Below are positions 26,115-35,028 of a DNA stretch of 64,000 nt, one piece after another. The translations under genes and the position numbers were made by a program. The notes beneath the pieces were generated by a model. The model ran no database searches, was not told the DNA's origin, and was given only the letters and a program-made list of their open reading frames with translations. This DNA comes from Tahibacter harae (GTDB taxonomy: Bacteria; Pseudomonadota; Gammaproteobacteria; Xanthomonadales; Rhodanobacteraceae). The stretch is from positions 186,001 through 250,000 of the forward strand of contig NZ_JANFQO010000003.1 of the NCBI RefSeq assembly GCF_024437735.1. The letters are read 5' to 3'. Position 1 is the first letter of the stretch. Each line of letters opens with the position of its first letter.

Positions 26115-28921
26115 GACAGTTCTTCGTTGGAGAGATAGCCGCCTATCCACGAGGGCCGCGCCTGGCGGTCCACCTGCCGGCGCCATTCCGCATCGTTCAT
26201 GGGACCGGGCGCGCTGAATTCGTGATAGGCGTAGACGCTGCCCTTGACGATGGCGCGGCGGCCGAAGAACGGCACGATCTGGTCCCACTCCAGCGGCCGT
26301 CCCACCGCCGCCAGCAGCAGCGGGCCGTCGCCGGCCACATCGGCAACCTTCATCATGGGATCGGGGTTGGACAGGGCCAGATCCTTGTTGCTGAGGCTCT
26401 TGAACACCAGCAGATGGTGTTCGGCCACGCGCGCGACCAGCAGTATGGCTTCGTACTCCGCATCGCTGAGCGCTTCGCCGCGCAGTTCCTTGCGCGCGAT
26501 GGTCTCGAACAGGCGCGCCTGCTGCGCGGTCGCCTGCAGGCGCCGGGCTATGCCTTCGCGCTGGGCCGGGTCGCCCAGCTCGGAGACGGTAGCCTTGTCG
26601 GCCAGGCCCAGCTTGCGCACCTCGGCCTCGATCTGCTCGAACAGGCGCGCGGTGGCGGCGAAGAATTCCGCGTCCGGCTCCACGTAGCCGCGCGGCGGCC
26701 GCAGTACGATGGCCTCGAAACCGCCTTCGCCGCACTGGGCGGAGATGCGTTCGTTGACCAGCGTGGTCGCATGCCGCAGCGTGGCCCAGGAGGCCAGGCC
26801 GGTCTGCAGGCGCTTGGCATCCCACAGCGCCGGGTTGAACGTCGCCGTGGCCGCCGTGCGCGGGCTGTCGGCCCATTGCAGCGCGAGCAGGCGCAGCCAG
26901 CTGTCGTACAGGCTTTCGCCGGCCAGGGCCGTGGCCGGCCAGCGCCGCGCCACGGCATCGATGGCCGGGCGCAGGTTGGGATAGCGGCGGAATTCCGCGT
27001 CGAGGAACCCGCGCGCCGCGCCGCTGCCCAGGGCCGCGGCCAGGTCCAGGCCCGAAGGCAGCAGGCGGCCGCCGCCCTGGGCGTCGCGGATCTGCTCGGC
27101 CTCGGGCCAGTCCGGATGGAACACGGTGGACAGCAGCAGTTCGTTGTCGAAGCCCCAGGACAGCGGAAACACCTGCGGCCGCGCCAGCGCATGCCGCGCA
27201 TAGGACGGCACGGATTTGTCCTTGCCGTCCCAGACCAGCGGCGCGCGGCTGGGCGCGATGAACGGACGGTAGGCCGCTATCCACTGCCGCGCGTGCGCCT
27301 GGGTGGCGGCGGAAAGACCGGCCAGGCTGGCCGTATCGTCGCGTTTCGCGGCGATCTCGGTGAGGTAGTGCACGGCCTTGAAGTACGCGGCGCGGTGCGG
27401 ATCGCCGCTGTAGTGGCCGCGCGGCTTGAGTTCGCCGTAGTTGAATTCCTCGCCGGTTGCGCTGGATTTCGCGCTGCCTTCGGCCCTGGCGATGCGCGCG
27501 GTCTCGGCGTCGCCGCTTGCGGCCGGGTCGCGCAGCGGCGCGATGGCGGCGAATACGTTGGTCCAGGGCGAATCCGGCTGCGCCGTTTTCAGTTCCGCCG
27601 CGGCGGCCGCGGCGAAGGCCCAGAAGGCCGGCATGGCCTGCTGTTCCTCCTGCACGATGAAGATGCCTTCGTAGGCCGCGCCGATCAGCTCCCAGAAAAT
27701 ATCGGTGGTGACGAAGTAAGGCCGCGTCGGCGTGCTGGAATCGTAGCCGCCGCAGAGATAGTTCTCGGTGTCGTAGAGCTGGTACAGCTGCTCGTGTCCG
27801 AGCGCGCGGAACAGGCCCTGGTGTTCGCTGAAGCGTTGCGTATCGGCCGGGCTTTGCAGATACATCCAGGCGTTGACCACGTCGTGCAGCGGCACGCGCA
27901 CGGGCACGTAGACCAGGCTCTGCGCGCCGTTTTCCTCGATCTGGCCGACCACGCCGCGGCCATCGGCCACCGACGAGGGCGTGCCGGCGAAGCGGTACTC
28001 CGCGGCCAGCGGGGTGCGCGTCTTGCCGTTGTCGCCGATCAGGACGACGCCGGCCTCGCCTTTTTTCCAGTGCAGCAGGTTGGCGCCGTTGGGCGTGACG
28101 GTCAGGGAACCGCCGCAGGGCTTGCCGGCGACGGCGGCGCTGGCGCCCCAGTTCATGCCGGCGTAGGGAATCTTGTGGAAACAGCCGCCCTTGTCCTGCC
28201 ACAGCAGGATATGGCCGGCCGGATGGAAGGCGGCCGGCAGGGCGGACTCGGCATCGTTACGCGTGGGCGGTGCGTCGGCGTCCTGCACTTCCACGTAGCT
28301 CGCGGCGGGGCCGACGATCTGATAGTCCTTGCCGCCTTTTTCCAGAATGGAACGGGTGGAATAGTTGCCATCGTCCTGGCGTTCGGCGAAGACCAGACGG
28401 TAGGACAGCTGCGGCTCGCCGCTGTCCGGCGCCCAGCTCGCGATGAAGGGCCGCGGCGATACCAGCAGGCGCCGCAGCGGCCGGGTGCTGGCGTATACGC
28501 GCTGCAGCTGCCACGACTGCGCCGCGCTGGCGGCGAGAATCACCGACTCCTCGCCCACCTTCGCTCCCAGGAACAGCTTGCCGCCCAGCGGATGGCCGGT
28601 GACGCTGGCCGCGACGGTGCCGGCCGGCAGGGTGAGCAGGGTTTCGGCGCTGTCCGCGCCGATGCGCCACTGGCGCAGGCGATGCACGCCGTCGGCGCCG
28701 CGCACCAGGGCGACGACCGCGGGCCGGTCGGCCCAGACATCGAAATCGATCACTTCCTCGCCCGGCTGCAAGGTCCAGCGCGCCGCCGCCGCGGGCGAAG
28801 ACTGCACGGTGGGCTCGGCGATGCGGAATACCGAATCGTCGGCCCTGGCCTGCGCGGCCGGCAGCAGCGTGAACAGGGCGGCGCACAGAAGGGCGGGCCG
28901 GTAGTGGCTTCTTGTCTTCAT
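26090..28921 (-). CDS. DUF3160 domain secreted protein, 943 aa
   Basis: It has a signal peptide (1-27, A-Q-A-R-A-D). The first 340 residues form a WD/propeller-like region that reads as a string of beta strands. The DUF3160 region then runs to the end, with T-R-P-Y-F-V-T-T-D-I-F-W-E-L, W-T-N-V-F-A-A-I and the terminal V-Y-A-Y-H-E-F-S-A-P. DUF3160 proteins are exported and uncharacterised, found in bacteria and archaea. It ends within the CapA-like gene start (25-bp overlap). It is divergent from the VIT/DUF2135 gene by about 210 bp, so the three may form one envelope-associated module. Confidence 0.87.
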   Translation of the reverse strand: MKTRSHYRPALLCAALFTLLPAAQARADDSVFRIAEPTVQSSPAAAARWTLQPGEEVIDFDVWADRPAVVALVRGADGVHRLRQWRIGADSAETLLTLPAGTVAASVTGHPLGGKLFLGAKVGEESVILAASAAQSWQLQRVYASTRPLRRLLVSPRPFIASWAPDSGEPQLSYRLVFAERQDDGNYSTRSILEKGGKDYQIVGPAASYVEVQDADAPPTRNDAESALPAAFHPAGHILLWQDKGGCFHKIPYAGMNWGASAAVAGKPCGGSLTVTPNGANLLHWKKGEAGVVLIGDNGKTRTPLAAEYRFAGTPSSVADGRGVVGQIEENGAQSLVYVPVRVPLHDVVNAWMYLQSPADTQRFSEHQGLFRALGHEQLYQLYDTENYLCGGYDSSTPTRPYFVTTDIFWELIGAAYEGIFIVQEEQQAMPAFWAFAAAAAAELKTAQPDSPWTNVFAAIAPLRDPAASGDAETARIARAEGSAKSSATGEEFNYGELKPRGHYSGDPHRAAYFKAVHYLTEIAAKRDDTASLAGLSAATQAHARQWIAAYRPFIAPSRAPLVWDGKDKSVPSYARHALARPQVFPLSWGFDNELLLSTVFHPDWPEAEQIRDAQGGGRLLPSGLDLAAALGSGAARGFLDAEFRRYPNLRPAIDAVARRWPATALAGESLYDSWLRLLALQWADSPRTAATATFNPALWDAKRLQTGLASWATLRHATTLVNERISAQCGEGGFEAIVLRPPRGYVEPDAEFFAATARLFEQIEAEVRKLGLADKATVSELGDPAQREGIARRLQATAQQARLFETIARKELRGEALSDAEYEAILLVARVAEHHLLVFKSLSNKDLALSNPDPMMKVADVAGDGPLLLAAVGRPLEWDQIVPFFGRRAIVKGSVYAYHEFSAPGPMNDAEWRRQVDRQARPSWIGGYLSNEELSCPAKEPF

Positions 28922-29133
28922 GCTGCGTTCCTTCGGTGCCGGGGTTCGGGGGCGGGGATTCGAGGTCGAGGATTGGAGTTTGCCGTCCGGCGATGGTCAA
29001 GTGGCAATGCCGCGCCGCCTACCGTCCCCAGTCCCCGATCCCAGCTCCCAGGCTATCCTCCCCCGGCACCTGGGCAACCCCGCGCTGCGGTGCCGCGCGT
29101 TGCCGCCACACCTCCATCGCAAGGAACAGGCGC
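28922..29133. promoter_or_regulatory. Divergent promoter region with GGGATT-type short repeats
   Basis: A 212-bp gap between the divergent DUF3160 and VIT genes. It holds degenerate repeats of the GGGGATTCG/GGGATTGG type at 28941-28978, and the complementary form (TCCCCAGTCCCCGATCCC) at about 29025-29052. Similar short G-rich heptad repeats are scattered in Xanthomonadales intergenic DNA. No sigma-70 boxes could be assigned. Confidence 0.4.
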
Positions 29134-32100
29134 ATGAACACGTTGTGGAAAGGATTGACCGCCGCCGTGCTGCTGCAGGCCGCGGCCGTACCGGCGCAGG
29201 ACGTGGCGCAGATCGCGCGCCCGCGGCCGCCGCAGATCTGGCTGGATCCGGCGCTGAAACAGCAGCCCATCCAGCTGCAGGACATCTCCATCGACATACG
29301 CATCCAGGGCTTCGTCGCCAGCACGCGCCTGGACCTGACCTTCTTCAACCCGAATGCGCGCGTGCTGGAAGGCGAGCTGGTCTTTCCGCTGGCCGAGGGC
29401 CAGAGCATCACCGGCTACGCACTGGAAGTGGAAGGCAAGCTGCGCCAGGGCGTGATGGTGGAAAAGGAAACCGCCCGCGTCGCCTATGAATCCACGGTGC
29501 GCCAGGGCATAGACCCGGGCCTGGCCGAGCTGACCCAGGGCAATGTGTTCCGCACCCGCCTCTATCCGCTGCCGCCCAACGGCAGCAAGCGCGTGCAGAT
29601 CGCCTTCGACCAGCCGCTGCTCGATGTCGGCGCCAATTACCGCTATCTGCTGCCGCTGCAGTTCGCCGAGCCGATCAAGCACTTCAAGGTGCGCGCGGAA
29701 GCCCTGCGCGCCGAAGTGGCCCCGGCCGGCGGCGGCGCGGCGCTGAGTTTCGACCGCTGGCGCGACAGCTTCGTCGCCGAGCTGGAAAAGCGCGATTTCC
29801 GCCCGCAGACCGAACTCAGTTTCGACCTGCCCAAGCCCAAGGACGCGGTCAGCATCTACAGCGTGCGCGATGCGCTGGAACCGGCCTGGCGCCATTTCGC
29901 CGCCCAGGTGCAGTCCGGCCCGGATGCCAACGTGAAGCCCGCCGCGGCGCCGCGGCGCATCACCCTCTACTACGATGCCTCCGGCAGCGCCGCCGGCCGC
30001 GACCGCGCGCGCGAGCTGGACTTCCTCGCCGCCTGGCTGGGCCAGCTGGGCAGCGCCGAGATCGACCTGATCGCCTTCCGCAACGAAGCCGATGCGCCGC
30101 GCCATTTCGCCATACGCAACGGCGACGCGCAGGAACTGCGCCAGGCCATCGAAGCCCTGCCGCTGGACGGCGCCAGCGCCTACGGCACGCTGCGCCTGGA
30201 TGCGACCGCGCGGCCGGACTTCGTGCTGGTGATCGGCGACGGCCTGAACAACTTCGGCAGCGGCGAGCCGCAGTTCCGCAACGACGCGGTCACGCCGCGC
30301 CTGGCCTTCCTGCATGCCGCCCAGACCGTGGACAGCCCGCGCCTGGCGCGCTGGTCGCGGCGCCACGGCGGCCAGGTAGTCAACCTGCTCGCCAGCCCCC
30401 AGGCCGAGGCGCTGCGCCAGCTGGCCGCGCCGCGCTGGGCCCTGCTCGCCACGCAGGTGCTCAAGGGCGAATGCCAGGAACTGGCGCCGGCCGCGCCGCA
30501 GCCGGCCGGCGCCAGCTTCTCCCTGTACGGCCGCTGCAGCGCCGATGCGGAACTGCAGCTGGAATTCGGCGACGGCGCCGGCAACCGCATCCTGCGCACG
30601 CTCAGGCCCGGCGCCGGCGAGATGCTGGAAGCCGGCCGCGGCGAGTTCGTGCAGCGCCTGTGGGCCACCGCGCGCATCGCCGACCTGGAGAACGAGGAAT
30701 TCCGCAACAAGGACGCCATAGTGGAATTGTCCAAGAAGTACGGCGTGGTGACCCAGGACACCTCCATGCTCGTGCTGGACCGCATCGAAGACTATGTGCG
30801 CCACAAGGTGGAACCGCGCGAGGCCGAATTGGCCGCGCAATACCGCGAACTGCTGGCGCGCCAGCCCAAGCAGGCCGGCGCCGACGTGGAACGCCTGCAG
30901 CACCGCGAGCAGGTGCTGGGCTGGTGGAGCGAATTCCGCAAATGGCACGGCCAGCGCCATCCCTGGCTGGAAACCGTGCTGGCGCCGAGCGCGGCGGCCG
31001 AGGTGGCGCGCTGGGAGCAGCTGCCGCAGCTCAAGGATCACGTCAGGAACCTGGCCGCAGTGCGCAAGCTGGCCAGCCAGGCCGGCCAGCTGGAAAAACG
31101 CTGGTCCAAGGAAGGGGCCGGGGCCGAATCGCGCAAGGCCTGGGAGCGCGAAGCCTCCGGCCTGATGCTGGAACTGGACGCACTGCGCCAGCTGCGCCTG
31201 GCCGAAGCGCCGGATTCGGATGCGCTGAAGCAGCGCCAGGCGCAGATCAGCGACGCCGGCGGCGGGCGCCCGCCGGAAGGCCGCCTGTTGCGCCAACGTG
31301 CTCCGCGCCCGGAGCCGCAGGCAGACGCGCCCGCCATCGTCGTGGAGGAAGCCGCGCCCATGGCCATGGCGGCACCGCCGGCGCCCGCCGGCGCAGGCGG
31401 CTCCGACCCGCTGCGGCAGGCCGGGGCCGTGCCCAAGATCGCCCGGGAGGCCGGCGCCGACGACCGCCGCAGCGCGCCCACCGGGATCGAACTCAAGGAC
31501 TGGGATCCGAACACGCCGTACCTGGCCCGGCTGCGCGCGGCCAGGGATCCGTATGCCGCATATCTGGAGGAACGCGCGCAGCAGGCAAAGACGCCGGCCT
31601 TCTTCCTCGACTGCGCCGATTTCTTCCGCAGGGAAGCCAAGGACGAGCGCCTCGCCCTGCGGGTGCTGTCCAACCTCGCCGAGATCGATTTCGACAGCGC
31701 GCCGCTGCTGCGCGTGCTGGCCTACCGCTTGCAGCAGTGGGAGCGCTTCGACCTGGCCGTGCCGCTGTTCGAGCAGGCGCTGAAACTGCGCGGCGAAGAG
31801 CCGCAGAGCCGCCGCGATCTGGCCCTGGCCCTGTCGCGCCAGGCCAATCCCGACTACAACCGTGCCGTCACGCTGCTGTGGGAAGTGGTGGACAGGCGCT
31901 GGGACGGCCGCTTCCCGGAAATCGAGATCATTGCCCTGCACGAACTCAACGACATCGTCTCGCGCGCCAGCGGCGCCGCGCGCATGGCGCTGGATGGGCA
32001 GATCGAGACCCTCGGCATAGACAGCCGCCTGCTGGAGCACCAGCCAGTGGATCTGCGCGTGGCGCTGACCTGGGACGCGGACAATACCGACATCGACCTG

Positions 32101-32418
32101 TGGGTGGTCGATCCCACCGGCGAGGTGGCCATCTACAGCCACCCGCGCACCCGCAGCGGCGGGCATATGAGCCGCGACTTCACCGGCGGCTACGGCCCCG
32201 AGGTCTTCACCATCCGCCGCGCCATCCCCGGCACCTACGTGGTCAAGACGCACTATTTCTCCGACCGCCAGCAGAAGATCACCGGCGCGGTGACCCTGCA
32301 GCTGGAATTCCTCACCCGCTTCGACAGCGGCGGGAGCAAGCGCCAGGCCACCACGCGGCGGCTGGAGGACGTCAAGGGCGAAATCGAGATCGGGCGCTTC
32401 ACCGTAGGCGCGGAGTGA
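29134..32418 (+). CDS. VIT / vWA-like / DUF2135 giant exported protein
   Basis: The 1094-aa product starts at ATG 29134 (AAGGA eight bases upstream) with a signal peptide. An N-terminal VIT domain (about 40-190; typical G-Q-S-I-T-G-Y and F-R-T-R-L-Y-P-L-P) is followed by a vWA-like domain with a MIDAS-like D-A-S-G-S from Asp281. A charged coiled-coil region (about 560-700) and a Pro/Ala-rich linker come next, then TPR-like helices (about 800-930). A C-terminal DUF2135 domain (about 970-1066; D-T-D-I-D-L-W-V-V-D-P-T-G-E) ends the protein. VIT-vWA proteins act as large adhesion or scaffold proteins. It is divergent from the DUF3160-CapA pair. Confidence 0.9.
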   Translation: MNTLWKGLTAAVLLQAAAVPAQDVAQIARPRPPQIWLDPALKQQPIQLQDISIDIRIQGFVASTRLDLTFFNPNARVLEGELVFPLAEGQSITGYALEVEGKLRQGVMVEKETARVAYESTVRQGIDPGLAELTQGNVFRTRLYPLPPNGSKRVQIAFDQPLLDVGANYRYLLPLQFAEPIKHFKVRAEALRAEVAPAGGGAALSFDRWRDSFVAELEKRDFRPQTELSFDLPKPKDAVSIYSVRDALEPAWRHFAAQVQSGPDANVKPAAAPRRITLYYDASGSAAGRDRARELDFLAAWLGQLGSAEIDLIAFRNEADAPRHFAIRNGDAQELRQAIEALPLDGASAYGTLRLDATARPDFVLVIGDGLNNFGSGEPQFRNDAVTPRLAFLHAAQTVDSPRLARWSRRHGGQVVNLLASPQAEALRQLAAPRWALLATQVLKGECQELAPAAPQPAGASFSLYGRCSADAELQLEFGDGAGNRILRTLRPGAGEMLEAGRGEFVQRLWATARIADLENEEFRNKDAIVELSKKYGVVTQDTSMLVLDRIEDYVRHKVEPREAELAAQYRELLARQPKQAGADVERLQHREQVLGWWSEFRKWHGQRHPWLETVLAPSAAAEVARWEQLPQLKDHVRNLAAVRKLASQAGQLEKRWSKEGAGAESRKAWEREASGLMLELDALRQLRLAEAPDSDALKQRQAQISDAGGGRPPEGRLLRQRAPRPEPQADAPAIVVEEAAPMAMAAPPAPAGAGGSDPLRQAGAVPKIAREAGADDRRSAPTGIELKDWDPNTPYLARLRAARDPYAAYLEERAQQAKTPAFFLDCADFFRREAKDERLALRVLSNLAEIDFDSAPLLRVLAYRLQQWERFDLAVPLFEQALKLRGEEPQSRRDLALALSRQANPDYNRAVTLLWEVVDRRWDGRFPEIEIIALHELNDIVSRASGAARMALDGQIETLGIDSRLLEHQPVDLRVALTWDADNTDIDLWVVDPTGEVAIYSHPRTRSGGHMSRDFTGGYGPEVFTIRRAIPGTYVVKTHYFSDRQQKITGAVTLQLEFLTRFDSGGSKRQATTRRLEDVKGEIEIGRFTVGAE

Positions 32419-32431
32419 CGCCGGGCGGCGC

Positions 32432-32458
32432 CGGCCGGTGAAATCCACCGGCCGTTTT
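32432..32458 (+). terminator. Intrinsic terminator after the VIT/DUF2135 gene
   Basis: A perfect nine-base stem CGGCCGGTG / CACCGGCCG with a five-base loop AAATC is followed by TTTT, 14 bp past the stop codon. Confidence 0.82.
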
Positions 32459-32569
32459 CAATAGTGCCGGCGCCGCGGATACGCCAGCGGCGGGGTCAGG
32501 GACCGCGGATCATCAGGTCAGGTCGCGGCTGGATCCGCGGTGCGGGCGAAGACGCAGATCCGTTTCCCG

Positions 32570-32642
32570 CGGCGTATCCGCGGGAAACGGGCGGATGGCT
32601 CGCCGCGGGATTTTGCGGCCCGTGCCTTGCGCACGGGCCGCA
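32570..32642. repeat. Two perfect hairpins with five-base loops
   Basis: Arms 32570-32582 and 32588-32600 form a perfect 13-bp inverted repeat (CCGTTTCCCGCGG) around CGTAT. Arms 32614-32625 and 32631-32642 form a perfect 12-bp inverted repeat (TGCGGCCCGTGC) around CTTGC. They lie between convergent genes. They could be REP-like elements or factor-independent mRNA 3'-end barriers for the S9 peptidase side, but have no T-tract. Confidence 0.7.
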
Positions 32643-32672
32643 GCGCCGGTTCCTGGTTCCGTGTTCCCGCGG

Positions 32673-34634
32673 TCAGGGCTTCTTGCCTATCGATGCATCC
32701 AGAAATGCCAGCATCTTCGCGTACATGTCTTCCAGGTTCTTCTCGTCGTAGAAACCGTGCGCCTCGGTGCGCTGGTACAGCCATTCGTGCTTGACGCCGC
32801 GTTTCTCCAGCGCGTTGTGCAGGCTTTCGCCGTGCACCGGCAGCACGATCTCGTCCTGGCCGCCGACGATGATCATGAGCTTGGCCTTGATCTTGTCCAG
32901 CTGGGTGATGGGCGAACGGCTGGCCAGCATCTGCGGGTCGTTGCCCAGGGTCTTGTCGAGGAAGTTCCTGCCTGACACCTGGCGCTGCAGGCCGCCGCGG
33001 GAATACAGCAGGCGCAGGTCGTAGACACCAACGCTGCCGATGGCGCACTGGTACAGGTCGGGTTCGCGCACCGCGCCCATGACCGCGGCATAGCCGCCGT
33101 AGCTGCCGCCGTAGATGCAGATGCGCTTGGGATCGGCGATGCCCTGCTCGATCGCCCACTGCGTCGCGTCGGTGACGTCGTCCTGCATCTTGCCGCCCCA
33201 TTCGCGATAGCCGGCGACCTCGAAACCCGCGCCGTAGCCGGCGGAACCGCGGAAATTCACCTGCAGCACGGCGTAGCCGCGGCTGGCCAGCACCTGCACG
33301 TCGGGGTTGTATTCCCAGTAGTCGCGCACATGGAACGGACCGCCGTGCACAAATACCACCAGCGGCAGGTTCTTGGCCTGCTCCTGGCCCAGCGGCCGGG
33401 TCAGATAGCCGTACAGGTTCAGGCCGTCGCGGGACTTCAGCTTCACCGGCTCCATCGTCGCCAGCTTGTCGGCGGGCAGGCCTTCTACGCTGCGCAGCAG
33501 CGCGCGCAGCTTCTTGCTCTGGCGGTCGAACAGGAAGAATTCGCCGGGGTTCACGTCGCTGTGCACCGCAACGATGGCGCGGTTGCCGTCCTTGCTCACC
33601 GAGGTGATGGTCACGTCCTCGCCGGGCAGCTGCTGCATCAGCGCGGTCAGGGTCTCGATCATGGCCGACTTCTTGTCGATCAGATTGAGTGCGGCGCGGC
33701 CCGGATAGGACTTCACGCCGACCACCTTGACGTCATCGAAGTCGCGGATCAACGCGGACAGCTCCACATCGGTGGACGTCCACACCGGCTTGAGCGTGCG
33801 CTCCTGCGCCGACCAGGTGCACAGGCCGCCGATCTTGCCCTCGGGCTGGCAGGTCCAGTAGACCGTCTTGTCGTCGCTGTCATAGCTCAGCGGAATGGCG
33901 CGGCCGCTGCTGGTCTTGCCGTCGAACACGGTTTCCCAGTCGCCGCCTTCCTTGTCGCGGTACATCACCTGCCAGGTGGTGTCGGCGTTCTGGCCGTAGG
34001 CGAAGCGCACATTGCCGGCGTTGTCGGCGAGGAAGCCCGACACCTCGCGCAGCGGCGAGATGAACAGCTTCTTCTTGGAACCGTCCTTGACGTCGAACTT
34101 GTAGACCGTCGGCGGGGAGTTCTCGACCGTGGTATCCCAGTTGTACGCGTACACCAGGATGTTGTCGTCGTCGTTGCGCAGGGTGTCGATCAGGAAGGCG
34201 CTGGCGCGCTCGGGCTTGACCGACTTGATGTGCGAACCGACTTCCTGCTTGCCGGCGCGGTAGCCGAACAGGATGTCGTTGCCGCTGCCGTCGGCATTGA
34301 CGAAATACAGCTCGCCGGTGGGCACCGGCCGCTCCAGCCCGCCCACGGGGGCGCCGACCTGGTACATCAGGCGCTGCGGTCCCACCCATTCAAAATCGAC
34401 CACTTCCTCGCCGCGCGGCGCTACGGAGACGGCTTTCATGTCTTCCAGCCGCAACATGGCGAGGATGCGGCGGTTATCCACCACGGCATCGGCGGCGATG
34501 TACTGGCCGTCCGGGGAAATCTTCACGCTTTCGTATTGCGGATGGCGGGCGAAATCCTTGAGCGGGATTTCGGCCGCGGCGGCGGTGGATGCGTACAGCA
34601 GCGCAAATCCTGCGCCCAGGCGAAGAATCGACAT
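32673..34634 (-). CDS. Exported S9 (prolyl oligopeptidase) family peptidase
   Basis: The 653-aa product starts at ATG 34634 (GAGGGAG upstream) and has a signal peptide ending in A-A-A-A-E. The N-terminal half is a beta-propeller. The C-terminal alpha/beta-hydrolase domain holds the triad Ser511 (Y-G-G-S-Y-G-G-Y), Asp594 (G-G-Q-D-E-I-V) and His626 (E-A-H-G-F-Y). It resembles dipeptidyl/acylaminoacyl peptidases of the periplasm that are abundant in proteolytic Xanthomonadales. It stands alone, with about 390 bp before the sugar cluster. Confidence 0.95.
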   Translation of the reverse strand: MSILRLGAGFALLYASTAAAAEIPLKDFARHPQYESVKISPDGQYIAADAVVDNRRILAMLRLEDMKAVSVAPRGEEVVDFEWVGPQRLMYQVGAPVGGLERPVPTGELYFVNADGSGNDILFGYRAGKQEVGSHIKSVKPERASAFLIDTLRNDDDNILVYAYNWDTTVENSPPTVYKFDVKDGSKKKLFISPLREVSGFLADNAGNVRFAYGQNADTTWQVMYRDKEGGDWETVFDGKTSSGRAIPLSYDSDDKTVYWTCQPEGKIGGLCTWSAQERTLKPVWTSTDVELSALIRDFDDVKVVGVKSYPGRAALNLIDKKSAMIETLTALMQQLPGEDVTITSVSKDGNRAIVAVHSDVNPGEFFLFDRQSKKLRALLRSVEGLPADKLATMEPVKLKSRDGLNLYGYLTRPLGQEQAKNLPLVVFVHGGPFHVRDYWEYNPDVQVLASRGYAVLQVNFRGSAGYGAGFEVAGYREWGGKMQDDVTDATQWAIEQGIADPKRICIYGGSYGGYAAVMGAVREPDLYQCAIGSVGVYDLRLLYSRGGLQRQVSGRNFLDKTLGNDPQMLASRSPITQLDKIKAKLMIIVGGQDEIVLPVHGESLHNALEKRGVKHEWLYQRTEAHGFYDEKNLEDMYAKMLAFLDASIGKKP

Positions 34635-35028
34635 GAACACTCCCTCGAAATGGATATCCGTCTGCCGGCGGCCCCGTGCCGCACGGCAACCAGCGGCACC
34701 GCGCCCCCTCGACGCCGGTGCCGTTTGCAAAGTCTGCAACTGCAGCCCGCCGTGCAGGACGCAGTCGCGCCCTATCCTGCCAGTACGGCGGCCGGCGCGG
34801 ATAGGGCGCCGGCGTACGCGCCGTGCAGGGCCGGCGCGGGACTCTAACGAAATCCGGCGCCGGACGTGATCAAGCGATGGTTAAGCCGCGTGTCACCGCA
34901 TGGAGCGGCTGCGGCGGATGCGCTCCGCCGCACTTCCGGGAGAACCCGGCACCCGCGCGAACGGCACCGCCATCGCGCCACGGCCGGATCCCGGAGCGGT
35001 CCGCCGCGCACAGCCCCGGCCGCGACGC
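34635..35028. other. Gap between manC and the S9 peptidase, nothing recognised
   Basis: About 394 bp that must hold the S9 peptidase promoter. Frames crossing it are Arg/Pro-rich shadows. No T-tract hairpin was identified for the manC 3' end. Confidence 0.3.

Noticed and set aside
29053-32448. 1131-aa open frame on the minus strand opposite the VIT/DUF2135 gene
   Set aside because: The plus-strand frame has a signal peptide, VIT and DUF2135 motifs and a terminator; the antisense frame has Gln/Arg-rich composition and no domain.
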